Below are positions 8,232-15,900 of a stretch of 43,426 nucleotides of DNA, piece after piece. A program made the position numbers and the translations under genes. Where the stretch lies: the NCBI GenBank assembly GCA_023380475.1, contig JAMCRD010000002.1, positions 1 through 43,426 of the forward strand, written 5' to 3'. Source of the DNA: Patescibacteria group bacterium (GTDB lineage: Bacteria > Patescibacteriota > Minisyncoccia > UBA6257 > Colwellbacteraceae). A model generated the notes under the pieces. It made no database searches, was not told where the DNA came from, and worked only from the letters and a program-made list of their open reading frames with translations. The stretch's first letter is position 1; every line of letters starts with the position of its first letter.

Positions 8232-10390
8232 TTTTCCACAATTAACAGGTTCTTTCTATTTGGCAGCTTACGCCATATGGCCTCGGTGACGAAAGGTGTA
8301 AAAGGATGCAATAGAATCAGTATTTTTTGCAGTAGGTATGCCAAGATAAGCCGCGTGTTGGGAGCTGTAGCTTGATCTTGTAGCTGCGGTTTACTGGCCT
8401 CTATATATTTGTCGGCCAGTTCGTGCCAGACAAACTGATATATTTCCTGAGCAGCCTGATGGAACATAAAGTTGTCCAAATTATCAGTAACCCGCTCAGC
8501 TACTCTGGTTAGGCCATCTAGAATTTCTCTATCGACGTCAGTTTTAGGTTGCGGCGCGGTATTGGTTTTGGAGAAATCTTTAGCCTCGACGTTGCTCAAG
8601 ATATATCGTGTTATGTTCCAGAGCTTGTTCACGAAGTATTTCATCCCGCGGATTTTGTCCTCCGCCAAAGGGATATCGTTACCGGCCGCAGTCGAGAATA
8701 TTAAAGCAAAACGCAGGGCGTCAGTGCCGTAAAGCTCTATCACTCCCAGCGGATCGACAACATTGCCCTTGCTTTTACTCATCTTTTGTCGGTCTTTATC
8801 GCGCACCAGACCGTGAAGATAGACGTATTGGAACGGTTCCTTACCGGTGCGGTAATAGGAAAGCATTATCATTCTGGCGACCCAGAAAAATAGGATGTCG
8901 GCGGCCGTTTCCATAACCTGGGTGGGGAAGTATGTTTCAAAATCTTTTTTGCCCCTGGCTTGGAGAGTGGCAAAGGGCCATTGGCCGGATGAGAACCAGG
9001 TATCGAAGGTATCTGGATCCGCTTCGATATGCTTCGATGAACACTGCTTACAAGAAGTGACCTTGTTCTCGGTGTCGACTATAATCGCGCCGCAATCCTT
9101 ACAATATTTGACCGGAATAGGGATGCCCCACCAGATCTGCCGCGATATCGGCCAGTCTTTGATCCCTTCCATCCAGTGCATGAATATCTTTTCAAAGCGC
9201 TCTGTCAGTATTTTCACATCGCCGTCATTTATCGCCTTCACCGCCATGTCTCTTAAGGAAGGCCGACCGTCCGGCAGGGGCTTGGTCATGGTTACATACC
9301 ACTGCGGGATTATAAGCGGCTCGATGACCGTGCCGCATTTGTAGCAAAGCTGAACATTGTGTTTGTAATGCTGGTCAATTTTTTCGATGAGGCCGCGCTT
9401 GGACATATCCTCGACCACTTTCTCCCTGGCCTCGGCCACCTTCAGACCGGCATAGAGGCCAGCCGCCTCGGTTAGGCGGCCACGTCGGTCAATGATCTGG
9501 ATCGGTCCGGGTATTTCATCCTGGTGGCGCTGCCAGATATCGAAGTCAGTCGCGTCGTGGGCCGGGGTCACCTTCACGGCCCCGGTGCCGAAGGCCATGT
9601 CCACCGCCTCGTCGCCGATAACTTTCATCTTTTTCTTCCCCAAGAGAGTGTCGACTTCGATTTCTTGGCCGATGTATTTCTCGTATCTCTTGTTAGCTGG
9701 ATTTACGGCCACCGCCGTGTCGCCGAATTTCGTCTCCGGACGGACGGTAGCCAGAGTGATCGGGCCATATTTTATGTAGTAAAGGGGATCCTCGCGCTCT
9801 TCGTACTTGGTTTCCAGATCGGACAGCGCGGTTTGGTGTTTGGTGCACCAGTTGCCGATGCGGTTGCCGCGGTATACCAAACCGTCCTCGTACATTTGCT
9901 TGAAAGTTGCATAAACTATCTTTACTACCTCCGGGTCCAGAGTGAAGGTGTTACGTGACCAGTCGCAGGAAGCACCCAGACGGCGTAATCCTTCCTCGGT
10001 TATGTGTTTATTTCTTTGTACGAAATCCCATGCCTCTTTATAAAACTCCTCCCGCTGCATTTGGAAACGGCTACGTCTTTCTTTCTCCAACTTTTTCTCA
10101 AAGACAACCTGGGTTTCAAAGCCGGCGTGATCCGTACCGGGGAGCCAGAGCGCCCTCCGGCCGCGCATGCGCTGATAACGGATAATTATGTCTTCAATGG
10201 TCACGAAAAGGGCATGGCCGAGGTGTAACGGAGCGTTGGCGTTCGGCGGCGGCATGATTATTGTGTACGGCTGTCTGTGCTTTGCTTGCGGCAGCTTGTC
10301 GGGGTTGAAAAAGCCGGACTTCTCCCAGAGCTTGTATATCTCTTCCTCTGTGTCCTTGGGGTTGTATTGCGGCGACAACTGGTCAACCAT
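8225..10390 (-). CDS. valS: Valyl-tRNA synthetase, C-terminally short
   Basis: Class I synthetase charging tRNA-Val. HLGH (56-59) and KMSKS (536-540) form the active site; TVRPETKFGDTAVAVN (from 215) belongs to the editing domain. CxxC pairs at 349-352, 430-433 and 447-450 suggest zinc binding. At 721 residues it ends just after the anticodon-binding helical domain (PFVTEAIWRKLPNR ... IVEKW) and lacks the C-terminal coiled-coil arm of most bacterial ValRS (~850-950 residues). The end overlaps prsW. A TATAAT (10403-10408) ends 12 bases before the ATG. Confidence 0.97.
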   Translation of the reverse strand: MVDQLSPQYNPKDTEEEIYKLWEKSGFFNPDKLPQAKHRQPYTIIMPPPNANAPLHLGHALFVTIEDIIIRYQRMRGRRALWLPGTDHAGFETQVVFEKKLEKERRSRFQMQREEFYKEAWDFVQRNKHITEEGLRRLGASCDWSRNTFTLDPEVVKIVYATFKQMYEDGLVYRGNRIGNWCTKHQTALSDLETKYEEREDPLYYIKYGPITLATVRPETKFGDTAVAVNPANKRYEKYIGQEIEVDTLLGKKKMKVIGDEAVDMAFGTGAVKVTPAHDATDFDIWQRHQDEIPGPIQIIDRRGRLTEAAGLYAGLKVAEAREKVVEDMSKRGLIEKIDQHYKHNVQLCYKCGTVIEPLIIPQWYVTMTKPLPDGRPSLRDMAVKAINDGDVKILTERFEKIFMHWMEGIKDWPISRQIWWGIPIPVKYCKDCGAIIVDTENKVTSCKQCSSKHIEADPDTFDTWFSSGQWPFATLQARGKKDFETYFPTQVMETAADILFFWVARMIMLSYYRTGKEPFQYVYLHGLVRDKDRQKMSKSKGNVVDPLGVIELYGTDALRFALIFSTAAGNDIPLAEDKIRGMKYFVNKLWNITRYILSNVEAKDFSKTNTAPQPKTDVDREILDGLTRVAERVTDNLDNFMFHQAAQEIYQFVWHELADKYIEASKPQLQDQATAPNTRLILAYLLQKILILLHPFTPFVTEAIWRKLPNRKNLLIVEKW

Positions 10391-10402
10391 ATTCGTATCT
10401 AG

Positions 10403-10408
10403 ATTATA
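10403..10408 (-). promoter_or_regulatory. -10 box of valS (TATAAT)
   Basis: Exact TATAAT on the minus strand, 12 bases before the start codon, with no clear -35. Transcription should start about 5 bases before the ATG. Confidence 0.6.
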
Positions 10409-10441
10409 CTGTCGGGACTGATTCTTTGCGATTGCCGCCGC

Positions 10442-11497
10442 TTACATATTTAGATTGGCTTGGGCGACCGGACGGTACTTCTTACCTTGGACGAATCTTA
10501 TGTAAGATGCGGCGGCAATCATTGCAGCATTATCGTTGCAGAGTTCACGGTGGGGGAAATAGACCTTAACTTCCCTACCGAAATCTTTCTGAAAACGTCG
10601 GCGCAGGGCCTTGTTGATCGATACTCCACCGGAGACAAGCAGAGATTTGGCGCCGCTGGCGTAGATAGCCCTACCCGTTTTGTGTGACAGTACGTCGAAA
10701 GCGGCAGCCTGGAAAGAAGCGGCTATGTCCGCTTTGGCTCCCGGTTTTTTCTCTATGCCGGGGTGGGTGGCCAGGTAATAACGCACGGAGGTCTTCAATC
10801 CCGAGAAGCTGAAGTCATAGTTGCGGTGGTAGATCATAGGCCTGGGAAAATCAATCACCTTGGGATTTCCCAGCCTGGCCAGTTTTTCTATCTCCGGCCC
10901 GCCTGGGTACTCCAGACCGAGCAACCGCGCCACCTTGTCGTAAGCTTCACCTACAGCATCATCCCTAGTCTCGCCAATCTTGCGCCATCTATATAAGTTG
11001 TCCATCTGGAGCAGAATCGTGTGACCGCCGCTCACGATTAACGCTATAGCCGGGAAGGATTCGGAAGCCTTGAGCTTATTCCCGGCAGCTCTTTTCAATA
11101 GAAAACTGTAGAGGTGTCCCTCGAGGTGGTTAGCTCCCGCCAATGGTTTGTTGTTTCTTTTGGCTAGTTCTTTGGCGAATTCAATTCCTGACCACAGCGC
11201 CGGCTCCAGCCCCGGCCCGACAGTTACAGCGATCAGATCGATCTTATCCCACAGCGTCTTTTCTTTGTTGCCTGTTCCAAAAATCTGGTTGTACAGAATA
11301 GGCAAATTCTTCAGATGCTCGCGCTTGGCCAGATTTGGGACGACGCCGCCAAACGGGCGGTGGATGTTTATCTGCGAAGCCACCAGACTCTTTTCTATCC
11401 TGAATTGGGGTAGATCAAATGGAGTTCGGCCGCCTTTGGCCTCAACCACAGCCAGGCTTGTCTCGTCGCAGCTTGTTTCGATGGACAGTATCTTCAC
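10442..11497 (-). CDS. tsaD: tRNA N6-threonylcarbamoyladenosine transferase TsaD
   Basis: Catalytic subunit that transfers threonylcarbamoyl to A37 of ANN-decoding tRNAs. KILSIETSCDETS at the N-terminus, the metal-binding HLEGHLYS and GGHTILL identify the family, and the C-terminal NDNAAMIAA is present. I chose GTG at 11497 because it matches the usual MKILGIETSCDETS start; the frame stays open to a TTG at 11539, giving 14 extra, unlikely residues. Partners TsaB, TsaC and TsaE are not in the window. Confidence 0.93.
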   Translation of the reverse strand: MKILSIETSCDETSLAVVEAKGGRTPFDLPQFRIEKSLVASQINIHRPFGGVVPNLAKREHLKNLPILYNQIFGTGNKEKTLWDKIDLIAVTVGPGLEPALWSGIEFAKELAKRNNKPLAGANHLEGHLYSFLLKRAAGNKLKASESFPAIALIVSGGHTILLQMDNLYRWRKIGETRDDAVGEAYDKVARLLGLEYPGGPEIEKLARLGNPKVIDFPRPMIYHRNYDFSFSGLKTSVRYYLATHPGIEKKPGAKADIAASFQAAAFDVLSHKTGRAIYASGAKSLLVSGGVSINKALRRRFQKDFGREVKVYFPHRELCNDNAAMIAAASYIRFVQGKKYRPVAQANLNM

Positions 11498-11539
11498 AGT
11501 ACGGATTGACTCGTATGATTCGAGGTAATGGTAGCGCAA

Positions 11540-11884
11540 TAGCTAGAAAAGACAAGGAATAAAAACCTAATCTCATCCGTAAACTCCGATGTTTTATCAA
11601 TCAAACGTCGCTAGGCCATAACAATGCGAGCTTGACTAGCAAGAAGGATGAACAAAGTAGAAGGTACAGGAGCCTAAATATGAAAGGCGCGGGGCGGTAA
11701 GTTTTCACTCAGATGAAAGTGGAAACTCCAGTGTAAATAAAAATCTACTGTAGTGAAAGTGGGTTTTTTGGTGTAGATAAAAGATTCTCCGAGTGGTTCT
11801 TTGAAATAATTGCACTTTGTCTGGTGCAACTTTTGTTTGTTGTGCAACTGTAGTCGCTCAGTTTAATTCTGGTCGGAGGCAACA
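11540..11884. other. Non-coding stretch with two degenerate tandem repeats
   Basis: No convincing gene on either strand. Two ~40-base repeats lie in tandem: TGAAAGTGG (11714) followed by GTGTAAATAAAAATCTAC, and TGAAAGTGG (11754) followed by GTGTAGATAAAAGATTCT. Further on, GTGCAAC occurs twice about 20 bases apart (near 11824 and 11842). Function unknown. Confidence 0.45.
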
Positions 11885-11890
11885 TATAAT
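11885..11890 (+). promoter_or_regulatory. -10 box (TATAAT) of a leaderless gene
   Basis: TATAAT ends 9 bases before ATG 11900, so transcription should start at or next to the start codon. No clear -35. Confidence 0.6.
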
Positions 11891-11899
11891 AAGAGCATC

Positions 11900-12319
11900 A
11901 TGGATAGAAAATATCTTCCAACCTTTGCTGAATTGATCGATCGGCTGTCGATAGTCCAGCTTAAATCAATTTTTATCAAGGGGCACAAGAGAGAGTACGA
12001 CCAAGAGATCAAGGATATCATCCACGATTTGGACCTTATCATAAAAGATAAGGACATCAAGCTGACCGGCGACATGGTAAGGGCCATGTTGGTGATAATG
12101 CTTACCAACCGCTATATCTGGGAAAACGAAAGTAAGGCTAGGGAGGGAGGCAATGAGCAAGACAAGCTGCTCAAACTCACTCATTCAATAAATGGGATCC
12201 GCAACCAGGCCAAAAATGTTATCAGCCGAGAAATAGGCGAGAGGGTTGATCTTAAAATTGATGCCTTGGCGGCCGAACTGCTCGCCGAATTCGGTAACTG
12301 GGACGTTTGGGGCGAGTAA
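11900..12319 (+). CDS. Conserved-looking protein of unknown function
   Basis: 139 residues, mostly helical and highly charged, without membrane segments. The start MDRKYLPTFAELIDRLSIVQ and the following 'KREYDQEIKDIIHDLD' look like an ordered domain, but I cannot name the family. The only promoter element is TATAAT nine bases before the ATG, so the mRNA is probably leaderless. Codon use resembles its neighbours. It is a stand-alone gene ahead of the M16 peptidase, 52 bases away. Confidence 0.75.
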   Translation: MDRKYLPTFAELIDRLSIVQLKSIFIKGHKREYDQEIKDIIHDLDLIIKDKDIKLTGDMVRAMLVIMLTNRYIWENESKAREGGNEQDKLLKLTHSINGIRNQAKNVISREIGERVDLKIDALAAELLAEFGNWDVWGE

Positions 12320-12371
12320 TCGGTATCGTGCACAGTAGCGCTGCTAATTTTATTCCTGTAGTATTGTAGCC

Positions 12372-13640
12372 ATGGTAAAACCTCAGAAATTCAGGATGAA
12401 GAACGGACTCCGGATTATCCTAGTTCCGGAGTCTCAAAGCCTCACGACGACTGTCCTAGTGGCGGTTGAAGCTGGATCGGAATATGAGACCAAGAGTATA
12501 AATGGCCTTTCGCATTTCCTCGAGCACATGTGCTTCAAAGGGACACATAAACGACCGACAGCCATGGATATCGCTGCTGAACTTGATGGACTGGGAGCTC
12601 AATACAATGCCTTTACCTCCCAGGAATCTACAAGCTATTACGCAAAAGCTAGGAACGAGGGTGCCACGAACATTTTGGACGTCGTGGCGGACATGTATCT
12701 TGATCCGATATTCGAACATCAAGAGATCGAGAAAGAGCGGGGCGTTATCATCCAAGAACTCAATATGTACGAAGACACGCCAGCGCGTCGCGTGGATGAA
12801 CTTTTCATGAACTTGGTCTACGGAGATCAACCTGCTGGCTGGGATATCGGCGGCAAAAAAGAAGTCATCAGTAAGCTCACCCGTGACGATTTCGTCAAAT
12901 ACCGGGCGAAGCATTATCTGCCGCAAGCGACGACAGTCGTGATATCTGGCGGTCGCGCCGATCACGGTATGTTAGAAAAAACCAAGGATTATTTTAAGAA
13001 ACTGTCCAGTGGGAGAAAAAGCGTGAAACCAAAGACAAAAGAGTTGCAGAAAAAACCCGCCGAGCTTGTGTCTTTCAAAGACGTCGACCAGTCACACTTA
13101 GTCCTTGGATTCAGAGCTTTCGACGTCTACGACGAGCGAAAGTACGCTCTCCAAGTCGCGGCGGATATTGTGGGCGGCGGTATGAGTTCACGCCTGTTCC
13201 AGAAAATTCGTGAAGAGCTGGGTGCTGCTTACCATGTCCAATCCAGTGCGGAATTTTATCTCGACCACGGTCTTCTTGAAATGGACGCTGGCGTCGAACA
13301 CGGGAAAGTAGACATAGTGCTCAAGGCATCACTTAAGGAATTCAGCCGGATGGCAAAAGAGCGTGTTGGCATCGAGGAACTCAAGCGTGCTAAGGAGCAC
13401 ATTACGGGAAACTTGTTTATGTCGCTTGAGGGATCCGATGCATTGGCCTATTTCTACTCGGCGCAGGAAATCTTTGGTTTGAGGCTATTAACTCCTCAGG
13501 AAATAGCGAATAAGATTAACGCTGTGACCGCAGATGAAGTCCGACGAGTTATGGGACAGATCGTCAAAAATGACCGGCTGAATTTGGCAATCATCGGCCC
13601 TTTCAAAAAGAGAAGTTTTCTTGACATATTAAAGGTTTGA
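12372..13640 (+). CDS. M16 family zinc peptidase (paralog 1)
   Basis: 422 residues, two-domain M16B layout. The inverted zinc motif HxxEH is HFLEH (48-52); the third ligand is in IIQELNMYEDTP (Glu129). The C-terminal half has the inactive domain with GGGMSSRLFQKIREELGAAY. These enzymes degrade short peptides; bacterial forms often sit near a partner lacking the motif, but here the gene is alone. TAGTAT ends 7 bases before the ATG, so it may be leaderless. A second, divergent M16 gene lies at 27466. Confidence 0.93.
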   Translation: MVKPQKFRMKNGLRIILVPESQSLTTTVLVAVEAGSEYETKSINGLSHFLEHMCFKGTHKRPTAMDIAAELDGLGAQYNAFTSQESTSYYAKARNEGATNILDVVADMYLDPIFEHQEIEKERGVIIQELNMYEDTPARRVDELFMNLVYGDQPAGWDIGGKKEVISKLTRDDFVKYRAKHYLPQATTVVISGGRADHGMLEKTKDYFKKLSSGRKSVKPKTKELQKKPAELVSFKDVDQSHLVLGFRAFDVYDERKYALQVAADIVGGGMSSRLFQKIREELGAAYHVQSSAEFYLDHGLLEMDAGVEHGKVDIVLKASLKEFSRMAKERVGIEELKRAKEHITGNLFMSLEGSDALAYFYSAQEIFGLRLLTPQEIANKINAVTADEVRRVMGQIVKNDRLNLAIIGPFKKRSFLDILKV

Positions 13641-13643
13641 ATC

Positions 13644-13718
13644 TGGTAGTCCCGACGGGAATCGAACCCGTATTGCCGCCGTGAAAGGGCGACGTCCTAG
13701 CCGTTAGACGACGGGACC
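13644..13718 (-). tRNA. tRNA-Glu (TTC)
   Basis: Acceptor GGTCCCG/CGGGACT (first pair G-U), discriminator A, and an encoded CCA, the only one of the seven tRNAs here to have it. Anticodon stem TCGCC/GGCGG with loop CTTTCAC, anticodon TTC. T arm CGGG-TTCGATT-CCCG. A TTGCCT-N18-TAGAAT promoter lies just upstream on the minus strand. Confidence 0.95.
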
Positions 13719-13798
13719 GAGCTTTTCTAATTCTACGCGTGCCTTTACATTGTAGGCAAGGATTATTGGACGGCTGCTTAAATAGTTTAGTAAAAGGG

Positions 13799-13856
13799 TA
13801 TAATATATGAATTCCGGTACCGATATAAAGGTCGCGAGATCAGGGAATATTAGTTC
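13799..13856 (+). promoter_or_regulatory. doxX promoter and leader with AAAGGTCG motif, copy 2
   Basis: TATAAT at 13799-13804 gives a predicted start near 13811 and a ~45-base leader. AAAGGTCG is at 13827-13834, 22 bases before the ATG. The segment TAAAGGTCGC, four bases, then TCAGGG also occurs, with a longer gap, in the leader of the gene at 33916. Confidence 0.5.
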
Positions 13857-14267
13857 ATGTACGCTAATTTATACATAATTCTCTCCATTTGGAGTCCGGC
13901 AGCGCTATTCGTTCTGCGAGTCGTGCTTGGCGCCATTTTCGTTGCGCATGGCTGGCCGAAAATAAAGAACATAAGGCAGACGCAAATTAATTTCAGTTCC
14001 ATGGGCTTCCGTCCGGGAGCCGTCTGGGGGACGTTGATCACTCTGCTTGAATTCGTCGGCGGATTGGCTGTAATTTTGGGGATACTCACACAGCCGCTCG
14101 CTATCCTGTTTGCGGTGGAGATGCTGGTGGCAACTTTGTGGAAAATAAAGCAGGGCAAGGGATTTGTCGACGGTTATGAGTTCGACCTCCTGCTTTTGGC
14201 GGCAGCTTTGGTTCTTATAACTTTAGGCAGCGGCGCTGCCTACTCGCTGGGAGCTTTATTGTCCTAG
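13857..14267 (+). CDS. DoxX family membrane protein
   Basis: 136 residues, four membrane helices. The helix LFVLRVVLGAIFVAHGWPKI and the following MGFRPGAVWGTLITLLEFVGGLAVILG are typical of the DoxX/MauE group, which is linked to oxidative-stress and thiol chemistry in other bacteria. The substrate here is unknown. It has its own TATAAT promoter and a short leader carrying AAAGGTCG. Confidence 0.85.
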   Translation: MYANLYIILSIWSPAALFVLRVVLGAIFVAHGWPKIKNIRQTQINFSSMGFRPGAVWGTLITLLEFVGGLAVILGILTQPLAILFAVEMLVATLWKIKQGKGFVDGYEFDLLLLAAALVLITLGSGAAYSLGALLS

Positions 14268-14315
14268 GCGCTTCCCTGAGCGGCGGTTAGTGGCTATACT
14301 GACCGTGATTTACCC

Positions 14316-15899
14316 ATGTTATCTGACGCAACAGGTCGCGAAAATTCAGCTGAGGTCAAAGCTGAGGTTCTGGATCGTTCTGGCAAGCTTTATCGGGCGC
14401 TTGAGATTCTGCCCGGCGTTTTGGCTTGGGGGACGCTTGGGTTAATAGTTGTTTTATCCCACTATCTGCCGTTCTGGATGGCGGTATTCATAATCTTCTT
14501 CGATACATATTGGTTGCTGAAGACCGTGTTTCTGTCACTGCATTTACGTTCCACCTTCAAGGTGATGCGGGAAAACGTGAAGAAGAAATGGATGCCGGAA
14601 GTTGAAAAGATACCTGAATGGGAGAGGTTGCGCCATCTCGTCATCCTGCCGATGTATAAGGAGCCGTACGAGGTTGTCCAAGAAACGTTTGAGACGCTCA
14701 TCAAGACAAGCTATCCGCTGGATAAGTTCATAGTCGTTCTGGCTACCGAGGAACGGGCTGGCATTGGCGCGCAGGAAGTAGCCGACAAGATAAAAGAGAA
14801 CTACGGGAACAAATTCACCCATTTTTTAGTTACAACTCACCCGGCCGACATACCAGGTGAACTGGCAGGCAAAGGCTCAAACCAGGCTTGGGCTGCTAGG
14901 GAAGTTAGACGGCTGGTTATCGACCAGTCTGGTATAGACTACGAAGATATAATAACTTCGGTCTTCGATGTAGATACACAAGTCGGCAAGGAATACTTCG
15001 CCCGTCTGGCCTACGTGTTTCTGACCACGCCTGACCGACAGCATTCCAGCTATCAGCCAGTACCTCTTTTTATAAATAACGTTTTCGACGCTCCCGCCTT
15101 GGCTCGCGTGGTTGCTTTCTCGTGCACCTTCTGGCAGATGATGAATCAGGCCAGACCGGAGCGCCTGACGACTTTCTCCTCGCACGCCATGCCGTTCAAA
15201 GCTTTAACCGAGATCGGTTTCTGGACGACCGATCATGTCTCGGAGGACTCTAGGATCTTCTGGCAGTTCTTCCTGCATTACGACGGCAACTGGAAGGTCA
15301 CACCCTTAAACTACCCGGTGTCCATGGACGCCAACGTGACGCCGCGTTTCTGGGAAACAATGGTCAATTTGTACAAACAGCAGCGTCGCTGGGGCTGGGG
15401 TGTGGAAAACGTACCGTACATGCTTTATGGCTTTATCACCAATGCCCGCATAGCCTTCAGGCAGAAACTTTACTGGACTTTCAATGTCGTCGAGGGATTC
15501 CACTCTTGGGCTACCAACGCCATCATTCTGTTCATGCTCGGTTGGTTGCCGGTAGCCTTGGGTGGGGACAGATTTGGGACGACGCTCTTGGCCCACAATC
15601 TGCCTAACATCACCCGTTTCGTAATGACCTTGGCGATGTTGGGGGTAGTCACCTCCGCCACTCTTTCAATAATGCTTTTGCCACACAACAAGCCGAAGTG
15701 GTTCAAGGGTTGGCACTATCTCATTTATGCCCTACAGTGGGCGCTTATCCCAGTGACGCTGATTATCTTCGGAGCTGTTCCAGGGTTGGAGGCCCAGAGT
15801 AGGTTGATGTTCGGCGGTCGGTTCCGCTTGGGTTTCTGGGTTACACCTAAGTCAAGATTCGGCGAAGCTGGTGTGCCTCCGACCGGGCAGAAAACATAG
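14316..15899 (+). CDS. Polytopic family 2 glycosyltransferase
   Basis: 527 residues. Two N-terminal membrane helices (residues ~30-75), a cytoplasmic GT-A domain and two to three C-terminal helices, as in cellulose-synthase-like enzymes. The DxD motif is VFDVDTQ (~217-221), the catalytic acidic residue is in SEDSRIFWQ, and QQRRWGWG is the Q(R/Q)RRW motif of processive or membrane GT2 enzymes. It probably makes or exports an envelope glycan; the sugar cannot be read from sequence. A TATACT ends 15 bases before the ATG. It converges on recG with a single base between the stops. Confidence 0.88.
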   Translation: MLSDATGRENSAEVKAEVLDRSGKLYRALEILPGVLAWGTLGLIVVLSHYLPFWMAVFIIFFDTYWLLKTVFLSLHLRSTFKVMRENVKKKWMPEVEKIPEWERLRHLVILPMYKEPYEVVQETFETLIKTSYPLDKFIVVLATEERAGIGAQEVADKIKENYGNKFTHFLVTTHPADIPGELAGKGSNQAWAAREVRRLVIDQSGIDYEDIITSVFDVDTQVGKEYFARLAYVFLTTPDRQHSSYQPVPLFINNVFDAPALARVVAFSCTFWQMMNQARPERLTTFSSHAMPFKALTEIGFWTTDHVSEDSRIFWQFFLHYDGNWKVTPLNYPVSMDANVTPRFWETMVNLYKQQRRWGWGVENVPYMLYGFITNARIAFRQKLYWTFNVVEGFHSWATNAIILFMLGWLPVALGGDRFGTTLLAHNLPNITRFVMTLAMLGVVTSATLSIMLLPHNKPKWFKGWHYLIYALQWALIPVTLIIFGAVPGLEAQSRLMFGGRFRLGFWVTPKSRFGEAGVPPTGQKT

Positions 15900-15900
15900 C

